A stretch of 11,867 nt of DNA, from positions 1-11,867 of the forward strand of contig JBCCYD010000169.1 of NCBI GenBank assembly GCA_039190385.1, written 5' to 3'. The DNA is from Xenococcus sp039190385 (GTDB lineage: Bacteria > Cyanobacteriota > Cyanobacteriia > Cyanobacteriales > Xenococcaceae). The position numbers were made by a program, and so were the translations under genes. The first letter of the stretch is position 1. Each line of letters begins with the position of its first letter. Shown here one piece after another: positions 1 through 6,691 of this stretch. The notes under the pieces are model-generated. The model had not been told where the DNA came from and made no database searches. It worked only from the letters and a program-made list of their open reading frames with translations.

Positions 1-568
1 ATTGAGCAAGATCAGAAGCAATCATTTTTTCTTGACCTAAACCAATAGTAATGGATTGCCCTAGGCCAGCAAAATTTATCTCTCTAGCTACTTCATAGAT
101 CAGATATTCACTATAGCCAATAATACCGATTGTGCCAGGTTGAAAATATTGAGGTTGGAAATTTCCCCAAGATATTGTTTCGGGAATAATTAGTCCTGGG
201 CTACTTGGCCCTAAAATGGACACTTGATGATTTTTGGCATGATTTATTAATTTGATAATATCTAGAGGTGGAATATTTTTTGTCAAAATAACGAGATTTT
301 TAATTCCTGCTGCGATCGCCTCTTGGCCTGCATCTAACACTTCATTGGGATCAACATCAATTAGAGAAGTAGCAACTTCTCCCACGACTGCTAAAGCATC
401 TTCTACCAAATCAAAAACGGGAATCTCTGGGTTTTGCTCCATCTCTTCTTTGGTGCCAATGCCTGCCACAATATTAGTGCCATAGGCTTTCATTTTTAAG
501 GCATTCTCTAAAACTTGAGGTTTAACAATACCTTGAACAATAACTTTACTTTTAAAATTCCAAACCAT
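1..568 (-). CDS. sucD: Succinyl-CoA synthetase alpha-subunit homologue, divergent, 3' end beyond the window
   Basis: The frame reads from ATG at 568 leftward without a stop for 189 codons and leaves the window, so the catalytic His of the second domain is not visible. It follows the alpha-subunit pattern: VIVQG (9-13), MKAYGTNIVAGIG (26-38), PVFDLVEDAL (50-59), AIAAGIKNLVILTKNIPPLD (84-103), ILGPSSPG (118-125) and GTIGIIGYSEYLIYE (145-159). In the family this subunit binds CoA and carries the phosphohistidine for succinyl-CoA + ADP + Pi = succinate + CoA + ATP in the TCA cycle. Here the GxTGxxGxxH CoA loop, the PGKGG loop, the Asn-Cys of GPNCPG and the SRSGT motif are absent or changed. It lies 37 bp downstream of sucC on the same strand, presumably in one operon, with no clear Shine-Dalgarno. 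The family call is firm; whether it is catalytically normal is open. Confidence 0.85.
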   Translation of the reverse strand, partial: MVWNFKSKVIVQGIVKPQVLENALKMKAYGTNIVAGIGTKEEMEQNPEIPVFDLVEDALAVVGEVATSLIDVDPNEVLDAGQEAIAAGIKNLVILTKNIPPLDIIKLINHAKNHQVSILGPSSPGLIIPETISWGNFQPQYFQPGTIGIIGYSEYLIYEVAREINFAGLGQSITIGLGQEKMIASDLAQ

Positions 569-605
569 AATTAATAATTGAGAATAGTTGATATTTTTTG
601 GTTTC

Positions 606-1826
606 TTATTCCTCGTTTTTTATTCTCAATATTGCCTCTTCAAGATTATTAGTCCAATAAATATTAGAAGCTTTAAACTCGTCTTGATAAGATTTTATGT
701 CTTCATCTAATAGGCGCACAATAAACTTAAGTGTTGGGGATTGTGCATTTGTTTTGCTAGCCGCTGATTTTGAAGATACTCTATCTTTAGTCTTCTTTTC
801 TGGCTCAGTATCTTTTTCTGAAAGAAAATCTTGATTATAATCGAAAATAGCTTTTGCGATCGCCTTGTTAACCTTCTCCGTTGCCCAAAAATTAAGTAAG
901 ACGAGCTTAATATTATCAAATGATTGTAATTGATTAAAAATATCTGTTAACTCTACACAAAAAAGTTGTGTTGACTCACCATCATGCCAAAGATCATAAT
1001 CAAGAAACATACCAAAAGCTGGTTTCTTCTTTGCTTGACTAATCAAATCCCAACCAAGAACTGTCAGCTCCAAATCATTAGCAATAATTGCAATTTTACC
1101 TTGAGGATTTTGCCAATCCAAACATTTCACCCTACTACCGTTGATCTTGCTTTTTTTTTCCAGGTTTTCGGCATTACTCAAAGTAAAAATTTCAGGATGT
1201 CGAGACAAAGCATTTTGGGAGATCGTCATTTTGCCATCCAAGGCCATTAATTCTCCTTCTCTATTAACGCCTAGGGGATTAATCTCCACAAATTCCAAAT
1301 CCTTTGCTTGAAATAGATCATACATTTTCTCAATGATTTTACTAACTGAAAGTAGTAAATTCCCCGAAAGATTCATTTTAGAGGCTAAACGACGGGCGTA
1401 AAAAGGGGAAAACTCGGTTTCAATGACCACTTGTTGTAGATTTTTGAGTAATAACTTAACATCCATGCCGCCCATCGATGAACCGAAAAGAACAGGATGT
1501 TTTAGTTGATAGTCTAACGCGATCGCCAAAAACAATTCTCTATGGGCATCATAACGAGCTTCGGCCAAAATAACATCTGGATATTCTCCAAGAATCGATA
1601 AACTAAAGATATTTCGGGCTGCCGCGATCGCATCAATCGTATTTTCCACAAATTTAACCCCTCCGGCCTTGCCACGACCGCCAGCTCTAACTTGAGATTT
1701 TAAGACCACTGGATAAGGAATTTGCAGCTGCTTAATCTGTCTAGGATCTTTGATAGTTTGGGAAGGTAATATGGGAATTCCTACCTGGCGAAATAATTTT
1801 TTAGCTTGATATTCAAGTAGATCCAT
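606..1826 (-). CDS. sucC: Succinyl-CoA synthetase (ADP-forming) beta-subunit homologue, divergent
   Basis: The protein has 406 residues, near the family's usual ~390. The N-terminal ATP-grasp half is well kept: MDLLEYQAKKLF at the start, VVLKSQVRAGGRGKAGG (40-56, nucleotide-binding Lys and glycine loop), ILAEA (86-90), FVEINPLG (179-186) and ALDGKM (195-200), the last two carrying the metal-binding Asn/Asp pair. The C-terminal ligase-CoA domain (about 243-402) keeps the fold pattern (GKIAIIAN, FGMFLD, IKLVLLNF, LKFIVRLLD) but not the family's glycine motifs: GAGLAMG is replaced by NDLELTVLG, FLDVGGGA by FLDYDLWHD, and NIFGGI by NFWATEK. A Lys/Ser/Glu-rich insert lies at about 335-365. It would pair with the downstream alpha homologue. 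Start at ATG 1826 fits the family N-terminus; the ribosome site is weak (AAAGA). Three HIP1 octamers lie within it. It is likely a cyanobacterial-type SucC, but activity cannot be judged from sequence. Confidence 0.88.
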   Translation of the reverse strand: MDLLEYQAKKLFRQVGIPILPSQTIKDPRQIKQLQIPYPVVLKSQVRAGGRGKAGGVKFVENTIDAIAAARNIFSLSILGEYPDVILAEARYDAHRELFLAIALDYQLKHPVLFGSSMGGMDVKLLLKNLQQVVIETEFSPFYARRLASKMNLSGNLLLSVSKIIEKMYDLFQAKDLEFVEINPLGVNREGELMALDGKMTISQNALSRHPEIFTLSNAENLEKKSKINGSRVKCLDWQNPQGKIAIIANDLELTVLGWDLISQAKKKPAFGMFLDYDLWHDGESTQLFCVELTDIFNQLQSFDNIKLVLLNFWATEKVNKAIAKAIFDYNQDFLSEKDTEPEKKTKDRVSSKSAASKTNAQSPTLKFIVRLLDEDIKSYQDEFKASNIYWTNNLEEAILRIKNEE

Positions 1827-1916
1827 AGCATCTTTCTTTAAGAAATTATTAATTCAATAGAGTTTTTTCAAATTAAGTTAACATTGAATATTGGTTATAG
1901 ATTTCCAAGCAAAGGA

Positions 1917-1922
1917 TATAAT
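1917..1922 (+). promoter_or_regulatory. Possible -10 element (TATAAT) upstream of the 2040 gene
   Basis: A perfect TATAAT lies in the 213-bp spacer between divergent sucC and the 2040 gene. There is no good -35 at 16-18 bp (TTGGTT at 1891-1896 is 20 bp away), so this would be an extended or activator-dependent promoter, giving a leader of about 110 nt. The rest of the spacer is AT-rich and shows no RNA gene. Confidence 0.3.
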
Positions 1923-2039
1923 TCATCAATCTATCACACAGCAAAATCTTGTTATGATCGAACATAGACTCAAGTAGTACATTTCTAACCAATATATTAA
2001 AAGCAGGCAACACAGTAGTTTACAACCTATGGAAGGAGA

Positions 2040-2756
2040 ATGGAAAAAGCTTTAATCATTATTAACGCCGAAGTTAACGAGGAAGGCAAAATAATTTCAG
2101 CATCACCAGTAACTGAAAGAATGGTAATGGCACTCAAAAGAGGAATCCATGCTAATTCTCCGAAGACCATAATTGAGACTATGTCTGCTGGTTCCTTCTC
2201 CTCAAAAAGTCAGAAAATAGTTCACAAGGAATCGAACATAACCTACTGTCCTCTGACCATTCAGCTCCCAGACTATTGTGATTTTCCTGGCAAAGAAATC
2301 TATGCTGCCTGTAAAGATCTGTCTCATCGCCGGCATTGGGTAGAAAAGAATTTAGGATACAAAACCAGTATTGGGGATTCTTGGTTAGGAAATCTTTGGT
2401 TACCTATTTTATTGACTGAGAAAGGACTGTTATTTGCAGATATTATTGGCGAAGGAGCAATCCCCAACTATTACGAACAACCAATAAACTTCCCCGCGAA
2501 AAAACGCCAAAATCTTTATCGATTAGCATCCAATCTCTTAGAGCATCTCTCAGCGACTCCTGCGGTTTATTTACTTCAGTTTAGTTTACAAGACAAAGAA
2601 ATCATTTTTGATCGTTTATGGCCTTTCCCCGCAGCCCCAGCTTTGGCCAGTTTCCGCAACCAGAAAGCAGATTTATTCGATCATCATTGGCGTTGTCTAA
2701 CAGGAAAAGCAATATTGAAGTCGGATGAATTGAAATCAAAAATGCCGATCCTCTAG
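2040..2756 (+). CDS. Unrecognised soluble protein of 238 residues
   Basis: I do not recognise a characterised family. The protein begins with a beta-strand-like hydrophobic stretch (ALIIINAEV, 4-12), has no signal peptide or membrane segment, and becomes rich in aromatics toward the C-terminus. Strongly motif-like blocks are LSHRRHWVEKNLGY (94-107), SIGDSWLGNLWLPILL (110-125), YLLQFSLQDKEIIFDRLWPF (177-196) and DLFDHHWRCLTGK (211-223). They look conserved rather than random, and suggest an enzyme or binding domain with Arg, Asp, His and Trp clusters. The start at ATG 2040 is the only one available upstream: an in-frame TAG lies at 2016-2018. AAGGAG at 2033-2038 is only one base from this ATG, unusually close, so Met27 or Met30 could be alternatives. 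It converges on the HTH gene with 15 bp between stops and contains no HIP1 site. It is probably a real gene, from clean coding over 238 codons. Confidence 0.75.
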   Translation: MEKALIIINAEVNEEGKIISASPVTERMVMALKRGIHANSPKTIIETMSAGSFSSKSQKIVHKESNITYCPLTIQLPDYCDFPGKEIYAACKDLSHRRHWVEKNLGYKTSIGDSWLGNLWLPILLTEKGLLFADIIGEGAIPNYYEQPINFPAKKRQNLYRLASNLLEHLSATPAVYLLQFSLQDKEIIFDRLWPFPAAPALASFRNQKADLFDHHWRCLTGKAILKSDELKSKMPIL

Positions 2757-2771
2757 TTGAAGTATATGCTT

Positions 2772-3761
2772 TTATTCAAGGGAAACCGAATAAATTTGAC
2801 CTTCAATTAACAAGCGGGTAATTCCCTTGGCAAAGAGATAGCGGGAGGTTTTTTTGAGCATTTCGCTATCAGGAACTTTAATTACCTTTTCTCTTCGATG
2901 AGAAAAACGCTTTGCTACCCGATGATTATCAAATACGGGCAGGGTCTTCTGTGCTATTTCTTCTTGGGGAATAGAGCCGAGATCCGCAAAATCTTGTAAA
3001 GGTTTGACAATTAATTCGGCGGCGCGATCAATAACTAGATAGCAAACCCGAGGCAAAGCAGCTTCTGCAAGAGGTCGAATTTGGACGCTAGCTTTTCCAG
3101 GAAGGGTATGGGGATAGCTTTCTACATCATCGGTTTCCAAATCCCAAACATCTTCATCCTCATCATCAATATCATCTTCATCATCGATATCTTCCCCTAA
3201 GATTTCGCTCAGAACAGCAACATCGACATCATCTTCGTCTTCATCCTCATCTTCTTCGTTGAGGGGAGCTTCAACTAGCGATTTTTTTGGAATAGGCGCA
3301 GTTTTTGTTACCAGAGAAGGGGCAGGCTTAGAAGTTACTTCTACCTCTGCCGGTGCAACTTCTGACTCGTCTAGGTTTTTCTCTTCTAGTTTGAGAGGAG
3401 TATGATTGATAATTAACTGAGCTGGCGGGGATGTTTTCTCTTGTGGTGCAGCCTCAGAATCATCAGCCTCAGTAACAATTTCTAACTGTTTTGGCGGCAA
3501 AATAATCTCTTGAGCTTGGGATTTTTGCGCTTTTTGCGCCGCAGCCTGGGACTTTGCCTCTCCTTTGGCGGTGCGGGCGAGACGTTTTTGTTGAATCAAC
3601 TCGTCATATTCAGATTTGGCAAAACTATTTTTGAGAAAACGACTAATAGTAGAACTACTAACGCCAAATTGAGTTGCTAAGGTGGAAGTTGTTGCCTCAG
3701 AGCTACGATATAACTCAAGGATATTTTGTTTATCTTCTTCGGTTAATTTTCTAGGACTCAT
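2772..3761 (-). CDS. Helix-turn-helix protein with long acidic linker and conserved C-terminal domain
   Basis: The 329-residue protein has three parts. Residues 3-45 form a transposase/resolvase-like helix-turn-helix (EEDKQNILELYRSSEA, then TLATQFGVSSSTISRFLK), close to Hin-type and IS630-type N-terminal domains. Residues 50-225 are a low-complexity linker, first Lys/Ala/Gln-rich (58-84), then Glu/Pro-rich, then strongly acidic (about 168-212, runs of Glu and Asp). Residues 226-329 are a compact domain with alternating strands and helices (RVCYLVIDRAAELIVKPL; KGITRLLIEGQIYSVSLE). No DDE or serine-recombinase catalytic domain is present, so it is not a transposase; databases may nevertheless label it so. 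I infer a DNA-binding regulator or nucleoid-type protein. It is divergent from carA across a 214-bp spacer holding an 8-bp inverted repeat that could be its own operator. The ribosome site is weak (GGCAAAAGC before ATG 3761), and a 22-codon open frame ends over the start. Confidence 0.85.
   Translation of the reverse strand: MSPRKLTEEDKQNILELYRSSEATTSTLATQFGVSSSTISRFLKNSFAKSEYDELIQQKRLARTAKGEAKSQAAAQKAQKSQAQEIILPPKQLEIVTEADDSEAAPQEKTSPPAQLIINHTPLKLEEKNLDESEVAPAEVEVTSKPAPSLVTKTAPIPKKSLVEAPLNEEDEDEDEDDVDVAVLSEILGEDIDDEDDIDDEDEDVWDLETDDVESYPHTLPGKASVQIRPLAEAALPRVCYLVIDRAAELIVKPLQDFADLGSIPQEEIAQKTLPVFDNHRVAKRFSHRREKVIKVPDSEMLKKTSRYLFAKGITRLLIEGQIYSVSLE
3149..3258 (+). repeat. CAT/CTT/CTC trinucleotide-rich low-complexity DNA encoding the acidic linker
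   Basis: Two stretches (about 3149-3188 and 3221-3258) consist almost entirely of CAT, CTT, CTC and CGT triplets on the plus strand, which read as GAT, GAA and GAC codons on the coding (minus) strand. They are degenerate trinucleotide repeats that encode Asp/Glu runs. In-frame gain or loss of triplets would change linker length without breaking the protein. Confidence 0.7.
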
Positions 3762-3826
3762 GCTTTTGCCACTAAAACTTTTGTTGTCCGTTTTTTTGTT
3801 CGAGCTGATCTTTCAAGCCTTCCCAT
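3758..3826 (-). other. Candidate 22-codon basic leader frame overlapping the HTH-gene start
   Basis: ATG at 3826 opens a 22-codon frame that begins MGRLERSARTKK, has 8 Lys/Arg residues, and ends at TGA 3760-3758. The TGA overlaps the HTH-gene ATG (ATGA, 4-base overlap), the geometry of translationally coupled genes. Its own ATG lies within the right edge of the inverted-repeat arm (3825-3832). There is no Shine-Dalgarno of note and no known homologue, so this may be chance. Confidence 0.2.
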
Positions 3827-3857
3827 GATAACGCCAACTGGTTAATCTTGTTATCAT
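3825..3857. promoter_or_regulatory. Inverted repeat ATGATAAC-N17-GTTATCAT, possible operator
   Basis: Perfect 8-bp arms at 3825-3832 and 3850-3857 are separated by 17 bp, in the spacer between the divergent HTH-protein gene and carA. The centre-to-centre spacing is 25 bp, about two and a half helical turns. It could bind a dimeric regulator, possibly the neighbouring HTH protein, or form a weak hairpin in that gene's leader. The symmetry is seen directly; the role is inferred. Confidence 0.4.
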
Positions 3858-3904
3858 CTTTATGCAATAGAACATAATTGTATAGAAATCAAAATAATTC
3901 TGGC

Positions 3905-3932
3905 TTGATATTGGTTTAAGAACTGGTAAATT
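3905..3932 (+). promoter_or_regulatory. Possible sigma-70-type promoter of carA
   Basis: TTGATA (3905-3910, five of six to consensus) is followed after 16 bp by TAAATT (3927-3932, four of six). A start near 3939 would give a leader of about 37 nt before the carA ATG. No NtcA-type GTA-N8-TAC site is visible in the spacer. Confidence 0.35.
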
Positions 3933-3975
3933 ATTCTGGTGGTACATCAAAGTTTAGGATGATAGGTCTAAAGAT

Positions 3976-5100
3976 ATGGGACAAAATGATAGACAAGCAG
4001 CATTATTAGTGTTGGCCGATGGCAGTTTCTATCATGGTTGGTCGTTTGGCGCGCCAGGAACGGTAATTGGAGAGGTTGTTTTTAATACGGGGATGACTGG
4101 ATATCAAGAAGTCCTAACAGATCCGAGTTATTCGGGGCAGATTGTCACTTTTACCTATCCTGAGTTGGGCAATACGGGAGTTAACCCAGAAGATGAAGAA
4201 TCGGCCTTTCCCCAGGTTAAAGGTGCGATCGCTCGTAACATAACTTATCGTCCTAGTAATTGGCGTTCTACCCAGTCTTTACCTGATTATCTTAAAGAGC
4301 ATAAAATCCCAGGAATTTATGGCATTGATACGCGATCGCTAACTCGCAAAATTCGTTCTACAGGTGCGATAAACGGCGCAATCTCTACAGAAATACTCGA
4401 TCCTCAAAGATTACAATCTCTAGTTCTCGAAGCCCCTACCATGGCAGGGCTCAATCTAGTTAAAGATGTCACCACCAAAGAAATCTATGAATGGTCGGAA
4501 ACTACCGATGCTAATTGGGAATTTATCAATGACCAGAGTGGTAGTTCCTTTACCGTGGTAGCCGTTGATTTTGGTGTCAAACGCAATATTCTTCGTCGTC
4601 TTGCTAGTTATGGTTGTAAAGTAATTGTCGTGCCAGCAACGACCTCTCTCGATGAGATTCTGGCCTATGAACCCGATGGCATTTTCCTCTCCAATGGTCC
4701 AGGAGACCCCGCTGCGGTGACCGAAGGAGTTGCCCTGACCAAAGAGTTACTTAAGCTAGAAAAACCCACCTTTGGCATTTGTATGGGACATCAGATTTTA
4801 GGTTTGTCTTTGGGTGCCGAGACTTTCAAGTTAAAGTTTGGTCATCGTGGGCTTAATCAACCCGCAGGATTAACACAGCAGGTAGAAATTACGAGTCAAA
4901 ATCATGGGTTCGCGATCGCGCCTGAATCTCTGAATGCCGATATCGAAATTACCCATCTCAATCTCAACGACAAAACTGTCGCTGGATTACAACATAAAAC
5001 TCTACCTTTCTTCTCTGTGCAATATCACCCAGAAGCTAGTCCTGGTCCCCATGATGCGGATTATTTATTCAAGAAATTCGTTGATTTGATGAAAAAATAG
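3976..5100 (+). CDS. carA: Carbamoyl-phosphate synthetase small (glutaminase) subunit
   Basis: CarA hydrolyses glutamine and passes ammonia to the large subunit CarB, which makes carbamoyl phosphate for arginine and pyrimidine synthesis in the cytoplasm. The 374-residue protein has the family's usual length. The N-terminal CPSase small-chain domain (about 8-140) shows LADGSFYHGWSFGA, GEVVFNTGMTGYQEVLTDPS and GIYGIDTRSLTRKIR. The C-terminal class I glutamine amidotransferase (about 192-370) shows the nucleophile Cys269 in FGICMGHQ and the His351/Glu353 pair in VQYHPEASPGPHD, plus SNGPGDP (239-245). The loop GHRGLNQP stands where many bacteria have GHHGxNHP. carB is not adjacent, which is common outside enterobacteria. 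ATG 3976 fits the family start; the ribosome site is weak. Three HIP1 octamers are within the gene. Confidence 0.97.
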   Translation: MGQNDRQAALLVLADGSFYHGWSFGAPGTVIGEVVFNTGMTGYQEVLTDPSYSGQIVTFTYPELGNTGVNPEDEESAFPQVKGAIARNITYRPSNWRSTQSLPDYLKEHKIPGIYGIDTRSLTRKIRSTGAINGAISTEILDPQRLQSLVLEAPTMAGLNLVKDVTTKEIYEWSETTDANWEFINDQSGSSFTVVAVDFGVKRNILRRLASYGCKVIVVPATTSLDEILAYEPDGIFLSNGPGDPAAVTEGVALTKELLKLEKPTFGICMGHQILGLSLGAETFKLKFGHRGLNQPAGLTQQVEITSQNHGFAIAPESLNADIEITHLNLNDKTVAGLQHKTLPFFSVQYHPEASPGPHDADYLFKKFVDLMKK

Positions 5101-5137
5101 TCTGTTCTAAGAAGGGTTACGGCAATTGGATTTAGTA

Positions 5138-5773
5138 TCAATCAATCTTGGCATAAACATCAATATCAGCTGTCTGTAAAGCTGAGCGTTGTCTTAATTT
5201 AGTGATATAGGATTTGATTGGACTCTCTTCTGTCAGCATTCCTAATTTCAACGCCCATAGCAATACACCCCCAGTCACTACATCCGCCGCACTAAAATGA
5301 TTTTCTACAAGATAGTCATTGTCTTGCAACAATTGATTGAGTGGTTGAGATACTTTAGCAAACCATTCTTTTGCTTCTTCTGGAGTTACTCCGGTTCGAC
5401 TAGATTGGGGTAGGACTTTTTCTGGCAAATTTGGTAAAACATTAAACATATATTGTTCTACGGGCGGCTCTAGAGTTTGACCAGCATAAAACAACCATTG
5501 AAAATAATGAGCTCTTGCGGGAGAATTTATGGGCGGGGCAAAACCTTTGTCCAAATACTTATCGGCCAGATAAGCACAAATCGCTGCGGATTCAAAAATA
5601 GTTTCATTATCGTCAACTAAAATAGGTACTTTTCCGTGAGGATGAAGTTGATAATATTCTGGTTGGCGAGACATTTCCGGGGAGACGGTAATTAATTCAT
5701 AATCAATACCCATTTCCTCTAAAAGCCATCTAGGGCGGACGGCTCTTGTTGTAGGGATAAAGTAAAGTTTCAT
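5138..5773 (-). CDS. Glutathione S-transferase family protein
   Basis: The 211-residue protein has the two-domain GST layout. The N-terminal thioredoxin-like domain (1-75) carries MKLYFIPTTRAVRPRWLLEE, GKVPILVDD with the cis-proline at 50, and ESAAICAYLADKY with the Glu61-Ser62 pair that binds the gamma-glutamyl part of glutathione. The helical C-terminal domain (about 85-205) has the N-capping box FSAADVVTGG (160-169). It likely conjugates or reduces substrates with glutathione in the cytoplasm; the substrate cannot be told. I chose Met at 5773 because GSTs of this type begin MKLY. An upstream in-frame ATG at 5806 would add 11 residues (MIFRYCFIVIE) with no better ribosome site. The gene converges on carA (37 bp between stops) and is divergent from the Rpn gene. 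Confidence 0.93.
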   Translation of the reverse strand: MKLYFIPTTRAVRPRWLLEEMGIDYELITVSPEMSRQPEYYQLHPHGKVPILVDDNETIFESAAICAYLADKYLDKGFAPPINSPARAHYFQWLFYAGQTLEPPVEQYMFNVLPNLPEKVLPQSSRTGVTPEEAKEWFAKVSQPLNQLLQDNDYLVENHFSAADVVTGGVLLWALKLGMLTEESPIKSYITKLRQRSALQTADIDVYAKID

Positions 5774-5825
5774 CTCTATAACGATAAAGCAGTACCTGAA
5801 AATCATACCCTAATTGACCAACGTC

Positions 5826-5847
5826 AATAATATTCTTCGGAATTATT
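5826..5847 (+). other. Short hairpin with C(TTCG)G loop before the Rpn gene
   Basis: AATA and ATTC (5826-5829, 5832-5835) pair with GAAT and TATT (5840-5847) around a TTCG loop closed by C-G, with a 2-base bulge. C(UUCG)G is a known very stable RNA tetraloop, but the stem is short and AT-rich. It lies 19 bases before the Rpn gene start. There is no T tract, so it is not a terminator. Confidence 0.25.
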
Positions 5848-5866
5848 CTAATGTCTCAGTGAGAGA

Positions 5867-6691
5867 ATGAAAACAGACACGCTTTTCTATAAATTATTCC
5901 AAGAATTTCCCTGGATCTTCTTTCAACTTATCGAAAGGTCAGAGATTGAGATTGCGGCTTATGAATTTATCGCCCCAGAAATCAAACAACGTGCCTTTCG
6001 ACTCGATGGTTTATTTACAACAAAAGCAGAAGATAGTGATTTACCACTTTACTTTGTAGAAGTGCAGTTTTATCAAGAAGCAGACTTTTATGATCGCCTG
6101 TTCCCCAGCATTTTTTTGTATTTCAGTCAATATAAGCCAATAAATCTCGAATGGTTTGCTATTGTCATCTTTAATCGCAAAAGTAATGACGTGCCCATTC
6201 CCACAAGATATAAAGAAATAGCCCAACAGAGATTGCATAGAATCTATCTTGATGAACTCTCACAACAAGAAGAATCTGAGATGGGAATCGGTATACTAAA
6301 ATTAATAGTGGAGTCACAAGACAAAGCAGGAGAATTAGCCAGAAATTTAATCGAAAAAACTAAAGAAGAGTTTGAAACTAGTATCAATCAAAAACAATTA
6401 CAAGAATTAATTGAAACAATCATTATTTATAAATTCCCCGAACTAAGTTATGAGGAAATAGAAAAGATGTTAAATTTAGAAGAAATCAAACAAACTAGAG
6501 TTTATCAAGATGCGAAGCAAGAAGGGAAACTAGAAGGCAAGCTAGAAGGAATCGAAGAGGGTATTGAACGAGGAAAATTAGAACAAAAGATAGCGATAAT
6601 TCCTCTGTTACAAGAATTAGGACTAAATACTAAGCAAATTGCCCAAAGATTAGAAATTTCAGAAAATTTAGTTCGAGAAAACATTGAATAA
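5867..6691 (+). CDS. Rpn-family/DUF2887-like PD-(D/E)XK nuclease-type protein
   Basis: The 274-residue protein begins with MKTDTLFYKLFQEFP, the usual opening of a large cyanobacterial family annotated as Rpn recombination-promoting nuclease, DUF2887 or putative transposase. The nuclease-like core spans about 1-150: FRLDG with Asp47, then FVEVQF with Glu65 and Gln67, the D...ExQ active-site pattern. The C-terminal part has the charged EGKLEGKLEGIEEGIERGKL stretch (219-238) found as a variable repeat in these proteins, and a helix-turn-helix-like tail (LGLNTKQIAQRLEISENLV, 251-269). E. coli Rpn proteins are DNA endonucleases that raise recombination; the family is patchily distributed and often multicopy. 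The gene is intact and its catalytic residues are present. Its stop overlaps the HyuA start by 8 bp. It contains no HIP1 site. Confidence 0.85.
   Translation: MKTDTLFYKLFQEFPWIFFQLIERSEIEIAAYEFIAPEIKQRAFRLDGLFTTKAEDSDLPLYFVEVQFYQEADFYDRLFPSIFLYFSQYKPINLEWFAIVIFNRKSNDVPIPTRYKEIAQQRLHRIYLDELSQQEESEMGIGILKLIVESQDKAGELARNLIEKTKEEFETSINQKQLQELIETIIIYKFPELSYEEIEKMLNLEEIKQTRVYQDAKQEGKLEGKLEGIEEGIERGKLEQKIAIIPLLQELGLNTKQIAQRLEISENLVRENIE

Noticed and set aside
252..485. Open frame of 77 codons on the plus strand
   Set aside because: It is antisense to the sucD-like gene, whose frame gives a clear family match.
707..1250. Open frames within sucC at 707-919 (minus) and 984-1250 (plus)
   Set aside because: They are shadows of the well-supported sucC frame, with no family features.
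1852..1889. Inverted repeat ATTCAAT/ATTGAAT before sucC
   Set aside because: The 7-bp AT-rich arms are 24 bp apart in very AT-rich DNA; chance is likely.
2772..3761. Transposase gene or insertion sequence
   Set aside because: Only the N-terminal HTH resembles transposases. There is no catalytic domain, no terminal inverted repeats and no target-site duplication that I can see.
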